From Paenibacillus senegalimassiliensis (GTDB taxonomy: Bacteria > Bacillota > Bacilli > Paenibacillales > Paenibacillaceae): a stretch of DNA of 64,000 nucleotides. The position numbers were made by a program, and so were the translations under genes. Positions within the stretch are counted from its first letter, which is position 1; the number at the start of each line of letters is the position of its first letter. A model generated the notes under the pieces. The model was not told the DNA's origin. It did not search any database and worked only from the letters and a program-made list of their open reading frames with translations. The stretch lies in the NCBI RefSeq assembly GCF_001486585.1, contig NZ_LN909043.1, forward strand, positions 187,361 to 251,360, read 5' to 3'. Positions 35,049-43,783 of this stretch are shown here, one piece after another.

Positions 35049-36383
35049 GTGGGATTGCATAAATTGAATTTATCTCCGCCCCAAATTTTGGTGACGGGGT
35101 TTGCCCTGATTATTATGCTGGGTGCCCTGTTGCTTATGCTACCCATTTCCAGCGTCTCCAAGGCAAGCTTACCATTTATTGATGCCTTGTTTACAGCCAC
35201 CTCGGCCACCTGTGTAACCGGTCTGGTGGTGGTGGATACGGGCACTTATTTTTCCCCGTTTGGCCAAATGGTCATATTGATACTTATTCAGGTGGGCGGT
35301 TTGGGTTTTATGAGTGTAGCGACGATGTTCTCTCTGGTATTCAAGCGGAAAATATCGCTGCGGGATCGTCTACTGCTTCAGGAAGCAATGAACCAGAATT
35401 CGATGGAAGGGATCGTTCGACTGATTCGCAAGGTCCTGTTCTTTTCCTTGATTATTGAGTCGATTGCAGCGGTGCTCTTCACTCTGAGATTGGCTCTGGA
35501 TATGCCTTTTGGCCGGGCGTTGTACTTCGGTATATTTCATGCTATCGCTTTGTTTAATAATGCGGGCTTTCATTTGTTCGGAGGCAGTCAAAGCTTGATG
35601 TCGTATGTATCTGATCCGCTGATTAACCTGGTCTCCATCTTCCTGATTATATCGGGGGGACTTGGTTTTGTCGTTCTATCTGACCTGTTCGACATTCGCC
35701 ACCGCCGCAAGCTGTCGCTTCATTCCAAGGTTGTGCTGTCGATGACGGCGGCCTTGATTGTATCCGGAGCCTTGATCATCTTCGTCTTCGAGTTCACCAA
35801 TACGGGGACGCTGAAGCCGCTGGATTGGGGTGGCAAGCTTTGGAGTGCCTTGTTCCAGTCGGTGGCGCCGCGGACGGCCGGAGCTCATACGCTGGACATC
35901 GAAGCCCTCCGTCAGGCTACGCAATTCTTCATTATAATATTGATGTTTATCGGGGCTTCTCCGGGGTCTACCGGGGGCGGCATTAAGACTACCACCTTCA
36001 CGATTCTGGCCGGTGCGGTGCTGTCGATGATTCGTGGACGTACAGACCTGGTTCTGTTCCGCTACAGAATGGTACAGGAACGGATTTTCAAGGCGGTGAC
36101 ATTGACTATGATGTCGTTGTTCTTCATTATTACTGTGGCCATTGTGCTGTCTGCCACTGAAGAAGCTGGATTTCTGGCGATTTTGTTCGAGGCTACCTCC
36201 GCCTTTGGTACGGTAGGTTTATCCATGGGGGTGACGGAGCAGTTGACGACCATCGGCAAGGTAATCCTTAGTTTTACGATGTTTGCGGGACGTCTCGGAC
36301 CGTTGACGCTTGCTTATGCACTGGGACCGAAGAAGGGGAAAGAACCCTATCGTCATCCCGAAGGCAAAATGATTATAGGATAA
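35049..36383 (+). CDS. ktrB: Ktr potassium transporter, membrane subunit
   Basis: A 444-residue K+ (Na+-dependent) channel-like transporter with four M1-P-M2 repeats. The four filter regions are visible: ATCVTGLVVV, FNNAGFHLF, APRTAGAHT and AFGTVGLSMG, plus the gating loop GASPGSTGGGIKTTTF. GTG 35049 was chosen because GAGGTGA lies five bases upstream; other in-frame candidates are TTG 35013 (no site) and TTG 35055. It lies 69 bases after the c-di-AMP riboswitch terminator and 16 bases before ktrA. Confidence 0.92.
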   Translation: MGLHKLNLSPPQILVTGFALIIMLGALLLMLPISSVSKASLPFIDALFTATSATCVTGLVVVDTGTYFSPFGQMVILILIQVGGLGFMSVATMFSLVFKRKISLRDRLLLQEAMNQNSMEGIVRLIRKVLFFSLIIESIAAVLFTLRLALDMPFGRALYFGIFHAIALFNNAGFHLFGGSQSLMSYVSDPLINLVSIFLIISGGLGFVVLSDLFDIRHRRKLSLHSKVVLSMTAALIVSGALIIFVFEFTNTGTLKPLDWGGKLWSALFQSVAPRTAGAHTLDIEALRQATQFFIIILMFIGASPGSTGGGIKTTTFTILAGAVLSMIRGRTDLVLFRYRMVQERIFKAVTLTMMSLFFIITVAIVLSATEEAGFLAILFEATSAFGTVGLSMGVTEQLTTIGKVILSFTMFAGRLGPLTLAYALGPKKGKEPYRHPEGKMIIG

Positions 36384-36399
36384 GGGGATATTACCTTTC

Positions 36400-37068
36400 A
36401 TGAGAACACAGCAGTTTGTAGTAATCGGGCTGGGGCGCTTTGGCTCAAATTTGGCGCTGGAGTTGGTAGACCTAGGTTATGAGGTCATGGGCATCGACCG
36501 CAACGAGGAACTAGTCCAGGAACTTGGCGATCAGTTGACCCATGCCGTCGCCGCTGATGCCACTGACGAGGAGATGCTCAAATCGTTAGGAGTGCGCAAT
36601 TTTGACTGCGGTATTGTGGCCATCGGCAATGACATCCAAATGAGCATTCTGGCCGCGATTCTGCTCAAGGAGCTTGGGGTCAAGACCGTGGTAGCCAAAG
36701 CCATCTCGATGCTTCACGGGCGAGCACTGGAGAAGCTGGGCGTAGACCGTATCATTTATCCCGAACGGGATATGGGGATCAGGGTTGCCCACCAACTCGT
36801 CACTCCTAATCTGCTGGATTATATTGAATTGTCCAAGGAGTTCAGTATTGTGGAAATGAAGGTTCCAGCCAGTATGCATGGCAAGAGCCTGGGCGAGTTG
36901 AATACGCGATCTCAGTTTGCGTGTAGTGTAGTGGCCCTTCACAGGGATGGCAACATCATGGTGGCTCCGACGGCGATGGACCAGTTGTACGAAGGGGATA
37001 TCATGGTCATTATTGGTGGGAACGAGAAGATGGAGCAGTTTGAGAACATGATAAATGAAGAAGCATAG
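36400..37068 (+). CDS. ktrA: Ktr potassium transporter, RCK regulatory subunit
   Basis: A 222-residue cytoplasmic RCK protein that forms the octameric ring gating KtrB. The N-terminal Rossmann domain FVVIGLGRFGSNLALEL (residues 6-22) binds ATP/ADP, with the acidic residue at MGIDRNEE. The C-terminal RCK-C (TrkA-C) domain, which binds c-di-AMP in homologues, spans ~140-220 (FSIVEMKVPASMHGKSLGEL). Thus c-di-AMP could control this system both through the riboswitch and the protein. The ribosome binding site (AAGGGGATAT) is weaker than that of most neighbours. Confidence 0.93.
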   Translation: MRTQQFVVIGLGRFGSNLALELVDLGYEVMGIDRNEELVQELGDQLTHAVAADATDEEMLKSLGVRNFDCGIVAIGNDIQMSILAAILLKELGVKTVVAKAISMLHGRALEKLGVDRIIYPERDMGIRVAHQLVTPNLLDYIELSKEFSIVEMKVPASMHGKSLGELNTRSQFACSVVALHRDGNIMVAPTAMDQLYEGDIMVIIGGNEKMEQFENMINEEA

Positions 37069-37105
37069 AGGTAGTTCGACTCTTTGAACACGCACTTCTA
37101 GCGAA

Positions 37106-37152
37106 ACAGCCGCTTGCACAGGTGTTAATCTGTGAGCGGCTGTTTTTTTATA
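37106..37152 (+). terminator. ktrBA terminator
   Basis: ACAGCCGCTTGCACA (37106-37120) pairs with TGTGAGCGGCTGT (37131-37143) with a two-base bulge, then TTTTTTTATA. It abuts the end of the convergent LysR gene. Confidence 0.88.
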
Positions 37153-38059
37153 ATGACAAATCCCGTACCAGGCGATGGCGTACTTGGGCAATCCATTCCT
37201 TCATGTCCCGACTAAGCTCTGACTTGTCGTCGTAAACAAGGCAGGTCTCCCGGCGGGTCTGCTCCAATTCGGAGATGGGGATGCTCAGCAGGCCGTTATC
37301 GCGCAGCAGAGAGGCGCGGAGGTAAGACTTGGGCAGCAGGGCAGCGGCCTTGCAAATGGGCAGGAGCCTCACGATCGCTTCAAACGAATCAATCTCCATG
37401 CGTATGTCCGGAATAATACTGTAGCGTCCGAACAGGTCGTCGATCAGCTTGCGATACCATGTGCCTTTCGAGAAGACGATCATGGGCTGTCCGTTCAAGT
37501 CCTCCATGGTGATCCGCTGATCCTGATAGATGGTGGAGAGCTCCTGATCTTTGGGAACGACAAGTTCCAGATGGTCCTGGAACAAAGGCAGACATTTGAG
37601 CCCCGTTTCGCTGATCGAAGAGGCGACGACGCCGATATCTACTTTTTTATTACGTACATAAGACACGATTTCATGCGTTTTGCCTGTTACTAGCTTGAGC
37701 TCAATATCGGGGAACTTCTCCATTAAGGTCGTGACGAGCGGTGGAAGTGTGGTCTGAATGGTGGTCAAGCTGGCGCCGAGTGTAACCACGCTGCGTTCTA
37801 CCGTCTTGAAGCGGGAGACTGTTTGCAGGAAGGTCTGGTGGCGTTGTCGCTGCTCCAGTGCGTACAGGTAGGCCTCCTGACCAACGCGGGTCAGTTCAAG
37901 CCTTTTACCTTTCCGGTGAAATAGCGCAATCCCCCATTCCTCCTCCAGCTTGACAATCTTCCTTGATAGGGCCGGCTGCGAGATGTTGAGCACCTTAGAG
38001 GCCTTATTTAAACTGGATTGCTCCACCACCGTTGTAAATACCAAAAATTCCTCCAGCAT
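37148..38059 (-). CDS. LysR-family transcriptional regulator
   Basis: A 303-residue LysR regulator. The N-terminal winged helix is clear: FLVFTTVVEQSSLNKASKVL and NISQPALSRKIVKLEEEWGIALFHRKGKRLELT. The C-terminal periplasmic-binding-like effector domain follows from ~90. ATG 38059 lies behind AAGGAGG and a four-base spacer; the frame opens eight codons earlier without a site. It is divergent from sdhC, and LysR proteins often act on the divergent neighbour, so regulation of sdhCAB is plausible (CcpC plays a comparable part for TCA genes in Bacillus). Confidence 0.85.
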   Translation of the reverse strand: MLEEFLVFTTVVEQSSLNKASKVLNISQPALSRKIVKLEEEWGIALFHRKGKRLELTRVGQEAYLYALEQRQRHQTFLQTVSRFKTVERSVVTLGASLTTIQTTLPPLVTTLMEKFPDIELKLVTGKTHEIVSYVRNKKVDIGVVASSISETGLKCLPLFQDHLELVVPKDQELSTIYQDQRITMEDLNGQPMIVFSKGTWYRKLIDDLFGRYSIIPDIRMEIDSFEAIVRLLPICKAAALLPKSYLRASLLRDNGLLSIPISELEQTRRETCLVYDDKSELSRDMKEWIAQVRHRLVRDLSL

Positions 38060-38277
38060 GGTGCCCTCCTTTTTTTGCGGCATTACAGGAATCGACAGGA
38101 TTCCTTATGCTCATTCGTTATAATAATTAATAAGTATATTGCAATTCCATTATAAGATGAAAAGGAGTAACATGAAAAGTGACACAAGTTGTTCACATGT
38201 TACTTTTGTTACAAACTATTTTACAAATGCGCAAGCCAAAAAGAGATGCACAACCAAGGAAAGGGGTACACGCACTT

Positions 38278-38949
38278 ATGAAAGGGTTTTATTCCAGAAA
38301 ACTTCATTCGCTTCTGGGCGTCATTCCGCTGGGCGCTTTCCTGCTGGAGCACATGGTTACCAACTTTGCGGCGGTTGAGGGCGGCAGTGAAGGTTTTAGG
38401 GAAGCTGTAGCTTTCCTGAATGGCTTGCCACTAGTATTGCTGCTGGAGATTTTCGGGATTTGGTTGCCACTTCTCTATCATGGCGTTTACGGCATGTACA
38501 TTGCCTTTCAGGCCAAGCCCAACAATGGGCGGTTCAATACGGAACGTAACCTGCGGTACTTATTGCAGCGGATTACTGGCGTGATCGCCTTTGCCTTTGT
38601 CATATGGCATGTGCTCGAGACGCGGGTACAAGTGGCACTGGGTCGCGTATCACATGAGGAGCTTGGCGGCGTGATGCATGATATCGTAAATCAGCCTATC
38701 TTCTTCGTGCTGTATTTGATCGGTATTGTATCTGCGGCGTTTCATTTTACGAACGGTTTGTGGTCGTTCCTGGTGAGCTGGGGTGTAACGGTAGGTCCCC
38801 GTTCGCAGCGTGTATCTTCTTATATTTGCATGGGCTTGTTCGCCATCGTGTCTGTGATGTTCATCTGGTCGTTGATCGCATTCCGCGATGCGGAATTTCA
38901 GGCCGGGGGCACGGCTTTGCTGGAGACCGTCAAGGCACTTATGGCATAG
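38278..38949 (+). CDS. sdhC: Succinate dehydrogenase cytochrome b558 subunit
   Basis: A 223-residue membrane anchor with five transmembrane segments that carries two hemes b and reduces menaquinone. Candidate axial His residues lie in FYSRKLHSLLG, LLEHMVTN, PLLYHGVYG, IWHVLETR and AAFHFTNGLW, each matching a His in B. subtilis SdhC. ATG 38278 follows AAGGAAAGGGG at ten bases; the frame is open further upstream but without a site. The 218-bp upstream region is AT-rich with TTATAATAATTAATAA (38118-38133), a possible LysR site. sdhA follows after 127 bases. Confidence 0.94.
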   Translation: MKGFYSRKLHSLLGVIPLGAFLLEHMVTNFAAVEGGSEGFREAVAFLNGLPLVLLLEIFGIWLPLLYHGVYGMYIAFQAKPNNGRFNTERNLRYLLQRITGVIAFAFVIWHVLETRVQVALGRVSHEELGGVMHDIVNQPIFFVLYLIGIVSAAFHFTNGLWSFLVSWGVTVGPRSQRVSSYICMGLFAIVSVMFIWSLIAFRDAEFQAGGTALLETVKALMA

Positions 38950-39076
38950 GACGTTTACCCAAAGCAGCAAAGTCCTTGGATAAGAAACAGGACGGTGCCA
39001 GGCCAGGGCGTGAAGAACAGCCCGGCTTGACCATCTGTCTATACGGACTACAAAACGTTTAGGAGTTGAAATAGAG

Positions 39077-40822
39077 ATGGCTAAACAAAGCTTGATTGTT
39101 GTAGGCGGCGGCCTGGCCGGGCTGATGGCCACGATTAAATCGGCTGAGGCGGGCGTGCCGGTGCAGCTCTTTTCACTTGTGCCGGTGAAGCGTTCCCATT
39201 CGGTTTGTGCGCAAGGCGGTATTAATGGCGCCGTGAACACCAAGGGGGAGGGGGATTCTCCTTGGGAGCATTTTGACGATACGGTTTATGGCGGGGACTT
39301 TCTGGCCAATCAACCGCCAGTCAAAGCGATGTGCGAAGCTGCTCCCGGCATCATCCATCTGATGGACCGGATGGGCGTGATGTTTAACCGTACACCGGAG
39401 GGATTGCTCGACTTCCGTCGTTTTGGGGGCACGAAGCGCCACCGGACAGCCTTTGCCGGAGCTACGACAGGTCAACAACTACTGTATGCCCTGGATGAGC
39501 AGGTACGCCGTTATGAGGCAGCCGGGCTGGTGACGAAGTATGAGAATTGGGAGTTTCTATCCGCGGTAATCGATGATGAAGGCGTATGTCGTGGTATTTC
39601 CGCACAAAATCTGCGTTCGATGGAGATCGTTACATTCGCCGCAGATGCGGTTATTCTGGCGACCGGTGGTCCGGGCATTATTTTCGGTAAAACAACGAAT
39701 TCCGTTATTAATACGGGCACGGCTGCCAGCGCAGTGTATCAGCAAGGCGTTACTTATGCTAACGGTGAATTTATCCAAATTCACCCTACGGCCATTCCGG
39801 GGGACGACAAGCTGCGGCTGATGTCTGAATCGGCACGGGGCGAGGGCGGACGCATTTGGACATACAAGGACGGCAAACCTTGGTATTTCCTTGAGGAGAA
39901 ATATCCGGCTTACGGCAACCTGGTACCGCGGGATATCGCAACCCGGGAGATCTTCAGCGTCTGTATTGACATGAAGCTGGGAATCAACGGGGAGAACATG
40001 GTGTACCTCGATCTGTCCCATAAAGATCCGAAGGAACTGGACGTCAAGCTTGGGGGCATTATCGAAATCTACGAGAAATTTATGGGCGATGATCCGCGCA
40101 AGATTCCGATGAAAATTTTCCCGGCGGTGCATTATTCCATGGGTGGCATGTGGGTCGACTACAATCAGATGACCAGCATCCCCGGCTTGTTTGCGGCGGG
40201 AGAATGCGAATATCAATATCATGGAGCGAACCGGCTGGGGGCCAACTCGCTGGTGTCTGCGATTTATGGTGGGATGGTTGCGGGACCAAAGGCAGTCGAA
40301 TACATTCGCGGCTTGAAGAAGTCGACCGAGGACGTCAATCCGGCGGTGTTTGACAGTCGTCGCAAGGAGCAGGCTGACAAATACGAGGGTTTGCTGGCGA
40401 TGAATGGAACGGAGAATCCTTACGTGTTGCACAAGGAATTGGGCGACTGGATGACCGCCAACATGACGGTGGTGCGTTATAACGATAAGCTGGAAGCGAC
40501 CATTGGCAAAATTAAAGAGCTGAAGGAACGCTATGGGAAAATTAACATCAACGACACGTCTCGCTGGAGCAATGCCGGAGCTACATTTACCCGTCAGCTC
40601 TGGAACATGATGGAGCTTGCGGAAGCGATGACACTCTCGGCGTTGCTTCGCAATGAAAGTCGTGGAGCTCATTACAAGCCGGACTTTCCGGAGCGAAATG
40701 ACGAGGAATTCCTCAGAACGACCAAGGCGTCCTGGACGCCGGAGGGTCCGCAAATATCATACGAGGCGGTGGATGTATCCCTGATTCCGCCGCGCATTCG
40801 CGATTATTCCAAGGACAAATAG
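39077..40822 (+). CDS. sdhA: Succinate dehydrogenase flavoprotein subunit
   Basis: A 581-residue catalytic subunit with covalent FAD. The N-terminal FAD motif LIVVGGGLAGLMATIKSAEAG is at residues 6-26; SHSVCAQGGINGAVN carries the flavinylated His; the active-site segments HPTAIPGDDKL, SARGEGGRIW and FPAVHYSMGGMWVD follow. It oxidises succinate to fumarate on the cytoplasmic face and passes electrons to SdhB. ATG 39077 follows AGGAGTTGAAATAG. It is 12 bases from sdhB. Confidence 0.96.
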   Translation: MAKQSLIVVGGGLAGLMATIKSAEAGVPVQLFSLVPVKRSHSVCAQGGINGAVNTKGEGDSPWEHFDDTVYGGDFLANQPPVKAMCEAAPGIIHLMDRMGVMFNRTPEGLLDFRRFGGTKRHRTAFAGATTGQQLLYALDEQVRRYEAAGLVTKYENWEFLSAVIDDEGVCRGISAQNLRSMEIVTFAADAVILATGGPGIIFGKTTNSVINTGTAASAVYQQGVTYANGEFIQIHPTAIPGDDKLRLMSESARGEGGRIWTYKDGKPWYFLEEKYPAYGNLVPRDIATREIFSVCIDMKLGINGENMVYLDLSHKDPKELDVKLGGIIEIYEKFMGDDPRKIPMKIFPAVHYSMGGMWVDYNQMTSIPGLFAAGECEYQYHGANRLGANSLVSAIYGGMVAGPKAVEYIRGLKKSTEDVNPAVFDSRRKEQADKYEGLLAMNGTENPYVLHKELGDWMTANMTVVRYNDKLEATIGKIKELKERYGKININDTSRWSNAGATFTRQLWNMMELAEAMTLSALLRNESRGAHYKPDFPERNDEEFLRTTKASWTPEGPQISYEAVDVSLIPPRIRDYSKDK

Positions 40823-40834
40823 GAGGGAACACTC

Positions 40835-41620
40835 ATGGCGATGGCCGAAGCGGAAGTACCCGGCAACAAAATGACGGTGAAGAAGGTTAAATTCATCATA
40901 ACGCGTCAGGATGAACCTGAGTCCAAGTCCTATATTGAGGAGTTCGAGCTGGACTATCGTCCTGGCATGAACGTGATCAGTGCATTGATGGAGATTCAGC
41001 GCAACCCGGTGAATGGAAAAGGGGAAACGACTGCCCCGGTCTGCTGGGAATCGAATTGCCTGGAGGAGGTTTGTGGGGCTTGCTCCATGGTCATTAACGG
41101 CAAGCCTCGTCAGGCTTGTGCGGCCCTGGTGGATCAATTGGAGCAGCCGATCCGGGTAGAGCCCATGCGGACCTTTCCGGTCGTTCGCGACCTGGTGATT
41201 GACCGTACCCGAATGTTCAATGCGCTGAAGAAGGTGAAGGCCTGGATTCCCATCGATGGCACGTACGATTTGGGGCCTGGTCCCCGGATGGCGGAGAAGA
41301 AGCGGCAATGGGCTTATGAATTGTCCAAGTGCATGACTTGCGGGGTTTGTCTGGAAGCCTGCCCTAACGTTAACGAGAAGACGAACTTCATGGGTCCGGC
41401 TGCCATCTCGCAGGTTCGTCTGTTCAATGCTCATCCGACAGGTGAAATGAATGCCGAGGAACGGCTGGATGCGTTGATGGAGGATGGCGGTATTGAAGGC
41501 TGTGGCAATTCGCAAAACTGCGTTGTGGCTTGTCCGAAGGGCATTCCATTAACAACCTCCATTGCGGAGATGAACAAGGCTACGACCAAGCATATGTTTA
41601 AGCGTTGGTTGGGGGTTTAA
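40835..41620 (+). CDS. sdhB: Succinate dehydrogenase iron-sulfur subunit
   Basis: A 261-residue Fe-S protein. The [2Fe-2S] domain contains CWESNCLEEVCGACSMVINGKPRQAC, the C-terminal domain has CMTCGVCLEACP and CGNSQNCVVACPKGIPL for the [4Fe-4S] and [3Fe-4S] clusters. It links FAD in SdhA with the hemes and quinone in SdhC. The first ~14 residues (MAMAEAEVPGNKMT) are an extension compared with Bacillus SdhB; an ATG at 40871 would remove it, but AGGAGGG stands before 40835. Confidence 0.96.
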   Translation: MAMAEAEVPGNKMTVKKVKFIITRQDEPESKSYIEEFELDYRPGMNVISALMEIQRNPVNGKGETTAPVCWESNCLEEVCGACSMVINGKPRQACAALVDQLEQPIRVEPMRTFPVVRDLVIDRTRMFNALKKVKAWIPIDGTYDLGPGPRMAEKKRQWAYELSKCMTCGVCLEACPNVNEKTNFMGPAAISQVRLFNAHPTGEMNAEERLDALMEDGGIEGCGNSQNCVVACPKGIPLTTSIAEMNKATTKHMFKRWLGV

Positions 41621-41643
41621 ACGAAATTGATGGGTAGGACCAT

Positions 41644-41687
41644 AAAAATGACATTCAAAATGACTATTTTGAGTGTCATTTTTTTAT
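41644..41687. terminator. sdhCAB terminator
   Basis: AAAAATGACATTCAAAAT (41644-41661) pairs with ATTTTGAGTGTCATTTTT (41666-41683), with one G-U pair, followed by more T residues. Confidence 0.85.
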
Positions 41688-41797
41688 CCATTTCAGAGAA
41701 AAATTCATCAGATCGACATTTGATATGCAGGAACATACGTTCTATAATTGTGTAGTAATGTTCATTATAACCAATTTCATTAAGGGGTTGAATAACA

Positions 41798-42166
41798 ATG
41801 AGCAACATTATTAGGCATGAAATTAACGAAGAATATGCTTTTGCTGGTTTTGTGGAAGCGGGAGATTTTATCTTTCTTAGCTTCTGCGTAGGCAATGTTG
41901 GAGGCTCGGTTGAAGAGCAAGTAGAAGGTGCGCTCAATAACATGAGCGAGCGGTTAGCAGAGGTAAATCTATCTCTCGATTCCGTAGTTAAAGTAGATGT
42001 ACTGCTGAGAGATGTGTGGGATATTCCTGTCATGGAAAAGGTGTTCAAGCAACGATTTAAAGGGAATTATCCCGCGAGGAAAACCATTTTCACGGAATTT
42101 GCTCACGTAGGTGGCCCTGATGGCCTTAAAGTTCAAATTGATGCCGTGGCCTATCGAGGGAAGTAG
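41798..42166 (+). CDS. RidA-family protein
   Basis: A 122-residue protein of the RidA/YjgF/YER057c family, which hydrolyse reactive enamine/imine intermediates. The C-terminal block YPARKTIFTEFAHVGGPDGLKVQIDAVAY contains the Arg (PAR) that binds the substrate carboxylate in active RidA and the Glu-like E of the family (IDAVAY in place of xxIEAVA: the usual Glu is Asp). This Glu-to-Asp change suggests a RidA subgroup with different substrate use. ATG 41798 follows AAGGGG. Monocistronic; the gene is more AT-rich than its neighbours. Confidence 0.8.
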   Translation: MSNIIRHEINEEYAFAGFVEAGDFIFLSFCVGNVGGSVEEQVEGALNNMSERLAEVNLSLDSVVKVDVLLRDVWDIPVMEKVFKQRFKGNYPARKTIFTEFAHVGGPDGLKVQIDAVAYRGK

Positions 42167-42193
42167 CATATATTGCGGCGGCAAGAAAATAGA

Positions 42194-42224
42194 GGGACAG
42201 CGATTTTGGCTGTCCTTTTTTTGA
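42194..42224 (+). terminator. Intrinsic terminator
   Basis: GGACAGC (42195-42201) pairs with GCTGTCC (42209-42215), followed by TTTTTTT. Confidence 0.88.
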
Positions 42225-42258
42225 TTTTCCCCTGCTTCCACACTTAACTTTCCAAAGG

Positions 42259-42312
42259 TTGACACTTGGAAAATGAACGTGTAATATTATTAAATCGTAA
42301 AAATTACGAAAA
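42259..42312 (+). promoter_or_regulatory. Promoter and Zur-like box of rpmG-zagA
   Basis: TTGACA (42259-42264), 17-bp spacer, TAATAT (42282-42287). Over the expected start lies AATCGTAAAAATTACGAAAA (42293-42312), a near-palindrome that fits the Bacillus Zur box (AATCGTAAT-N-ATTACGATT). Repression by zinc-loaded Zur is inferred. Confidence 0.8.
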
Positions 42313-42328
42313 AGGAGATGCTTTACTG

Positions 42329-42478
42329 ATGAGAGTTGTTATTACACTGGCTTGCACGGAAACCGGGGATCGGAATTACACCACGACCAAAAATAAAAAG
42401 ACCCACCCTGAACGGATGGAACTACGCAAATATTGCCCACGTTTGAGAAAATACACTTTACACCGCGAAACACGCTAG
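42329..42478 (+). CDS. rpmG: Ribosomal protein L33, zinc-free (C-) form
   Basis: A 49-residue L33. The zinc form has CxxC near residue 9 and CxxC near residue 36; here the pairs are CTET and CPRL, so the second Cys of each is gone and zinc cannot be held. Such C- paralogues replace the zinc form when zinc is scarce, releasing zinc, and are Zur-controlled in Bacillus. The Zur-like box directly upstream agrees. ATG 42329 is preceded by AAAAAGGAG. The ribosome binding site of the next gene overlaps the stop. Confidence 0.92.
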   Translation: MRVVITLACTETGDRNYTTTKNKKTHPERMELRKYCPRLRKYTLHRETR

Positions 42479-42490
42479 GAGGCTTATCGT

Positions 42491-43690
42491 ATGCTGGCGC
42501 AACAAACTAAGAGAATACCGGTCACCGTGCTCAGCGGCTACCTTGGGTCCGGGAAGACGACGCTGCTGAATCATGTCCTGCATAACCGGGATGGACTGCG
42601 GGTGGCCGTAATCGTCAACGACATGAGCGAGGTCAACGTCGATGCGAACCTGGTGAAGTCGGGCAATACCTTATCCAGAACCGAAGAGAAGCTGGTGGAG
42701 ATGTCCAACGGCTGTATCTGTTGCACATTGCGTGATGATTTACTGATTGAGGTGCAGAAGCTGGCGGCGGAGGGCCGGTTTGATTACATTTTAATCGAGT
42801 CCTCAGGTATCAGCGAGCCTGTTCCTGTGGCCCAAACCTTCACCTATGCCAACCCGGACCTGGATATTGATTTAACCTCCCTAGCGCGGTTGGATACCAT
42901 GGTGACCGTTGTAGATGCGAACCGCTTCTGGCATGATTTTGCCTCAGGAGAAAGCCTGCTGGATCGGAGTCAAGCTGTCTCTGATGTGGATTATCGCGAT
43001 ATTGTAGACCTGCTGATTGACCAGATTGAGACTTGCGATGTTCTGCTGCTCAATAAATGCGATCTGGTTGCCGAAGATGAGCTGGTCAAGCTGGAGGCGG
43101 TACTCCGAAAGCTTCAGCCCACCGCCAAACTGGTTCGTACGGTCAACGGAGTAATAGATCCGAAGGAAATTTTGAATACGGGGTTGTTTGATTTTGAGAA
43201 GACGAGCATGTCCTCGGGCTGGATTTCGGAGCTTGGTAAGGACGAGCATACACCGGAAACGGAGGAATACGGCATCGGTTCATTCGTGTACCGTAGCAGA
43301 ATTCCCTTCCACCCGCAGCGGTTAAGTTATTTCTTCAGCAATTGGCCGGAGGAAGTCGTACGGGCCAAGGGATTAGCATGGATTGCCGCTCGCGGCGATA
43401 TGGCTGCAACCTTGAGTCAAGCCGGTCCATCCATTCAATTCGGTCCGGCTGGTTATTGGCTGGCAGCGATGCCGGAGGAGCAGCAGCGTGAGGTGCTGGC
43501 CGAGGAGCCGGAGGTTCGAGAGCGTTGGGATGAAAGGTGGGGAGACCGGATGACAGAGCTTGTGTTCATTGGCGTTCAGATGGATCGATCTGATATTGAA
43601 GCCAGACTTGGCCGTTGCTTGTTAACCGAAGCCGAAATGCAGGAGGACTGGACCAAGTTCAATAATCCATTGCCATGGCCACGTGATTAG
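42491..43690 (+). CDS. zagA: COG0523/CobW-family zinc metallochaperone GTPase, YciC/ZagA type
   Basis: A 399-residue GTPase. Walker A GYLGSGKTTLL (residues ~16-26), the metal-binding motif GCICC (~75-79: NGCICCTLRDDLL), Walker B-like ILIESSGISEP and NKCD (base recognition: LLNKCDLV) are present; the C-terminal CobW_C domain follows from ~255. Under zinc limitation homologous ZagA passes zinc to the folate enzyme FolE. It is 12 bases after rpmG and shares its Zur-like box. A second, shorter COG0523 protein is at 59463. Assigning it as ZagA rests on length and Zur context. Confidence 0.85.
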   Translation: MLAQQTKRIPVTVLSGYLGSGKTTLLNHVLHNRDGLRVAVIVNDMSEVNVDANLVKSGNTLSRTEEKLVEMSNGCICCTLRDDLLIEVQKLAAEGRFDYILIESSGISEPVPVAQTFTYANPDLDIDLTSLARLDTMVTVVDANRFWHDFASGESLLDRSQAVSDVDYRDIVDLLIDQIETCDVLLLNKCDLVAEDELVKLEAVLRKLQPTAKLVRTVNGVIDPKEILNTGLFDFEKTSMSSGWISELGKDEHTPETEEYGIGSFVYRSRIPFHPQRLSYFFSNWPEEVVRAKGLAWIAARGDMAATLSQAGPSIQFGPAGYWLAAMPEEQQREVLAEEPEVRERWDERWGDRMTELVFIGVQMDRSDIEARLGRCLLTEAEMQEDWTKFNNPLPWPRD

Positions 43691-43714
43691 AGCTGGAAAA
43701 TGAAGCATCTTTAC

Positions 43715-43768
43715 AAATCGTAATTATTACGATAATATAATGCAGTGAATGCGTAATAATTACGGTTA
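43715..43768 (+). promoter_or_regulatory. Double Zur-like box at the znu promoter
   Basis: Box 1: AATCGTAATTATTACGATAA (43716-43735), a nearly perfect palindrome immediately before the TATAAT (43736-43741). Box 2: TGCGTAATAATTACGGTTA (43750-43768), downstream of the -10 and overlapping the ribosome binding site. The spacing between centres is about 34 bp, close to three helical turns. Confidence 0.88.
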
Positions 43769-43783
43769 AAGGAAGATGGTCAT

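Noticed and set aside
37071-37095. AGGTAGTTC...TTTGAAC, like two joined ends of the MITE-like element
   Set aside because: Only short pieces match and the order is not consistent with one terminal repeat; chance cannot be excluded.
38100-38150. sdhC promoter at TATAAT 38119-38124
   Set aside because: No acceptable -35 box at 16-18 bp; the AT-rich region gives several chance -10 matches.
39557-40753. 398-codon minus-strand ORF
   Set aside because: Complete antisense shadow of sdhA with no ribosome binding site and no recognisable protein motifs.
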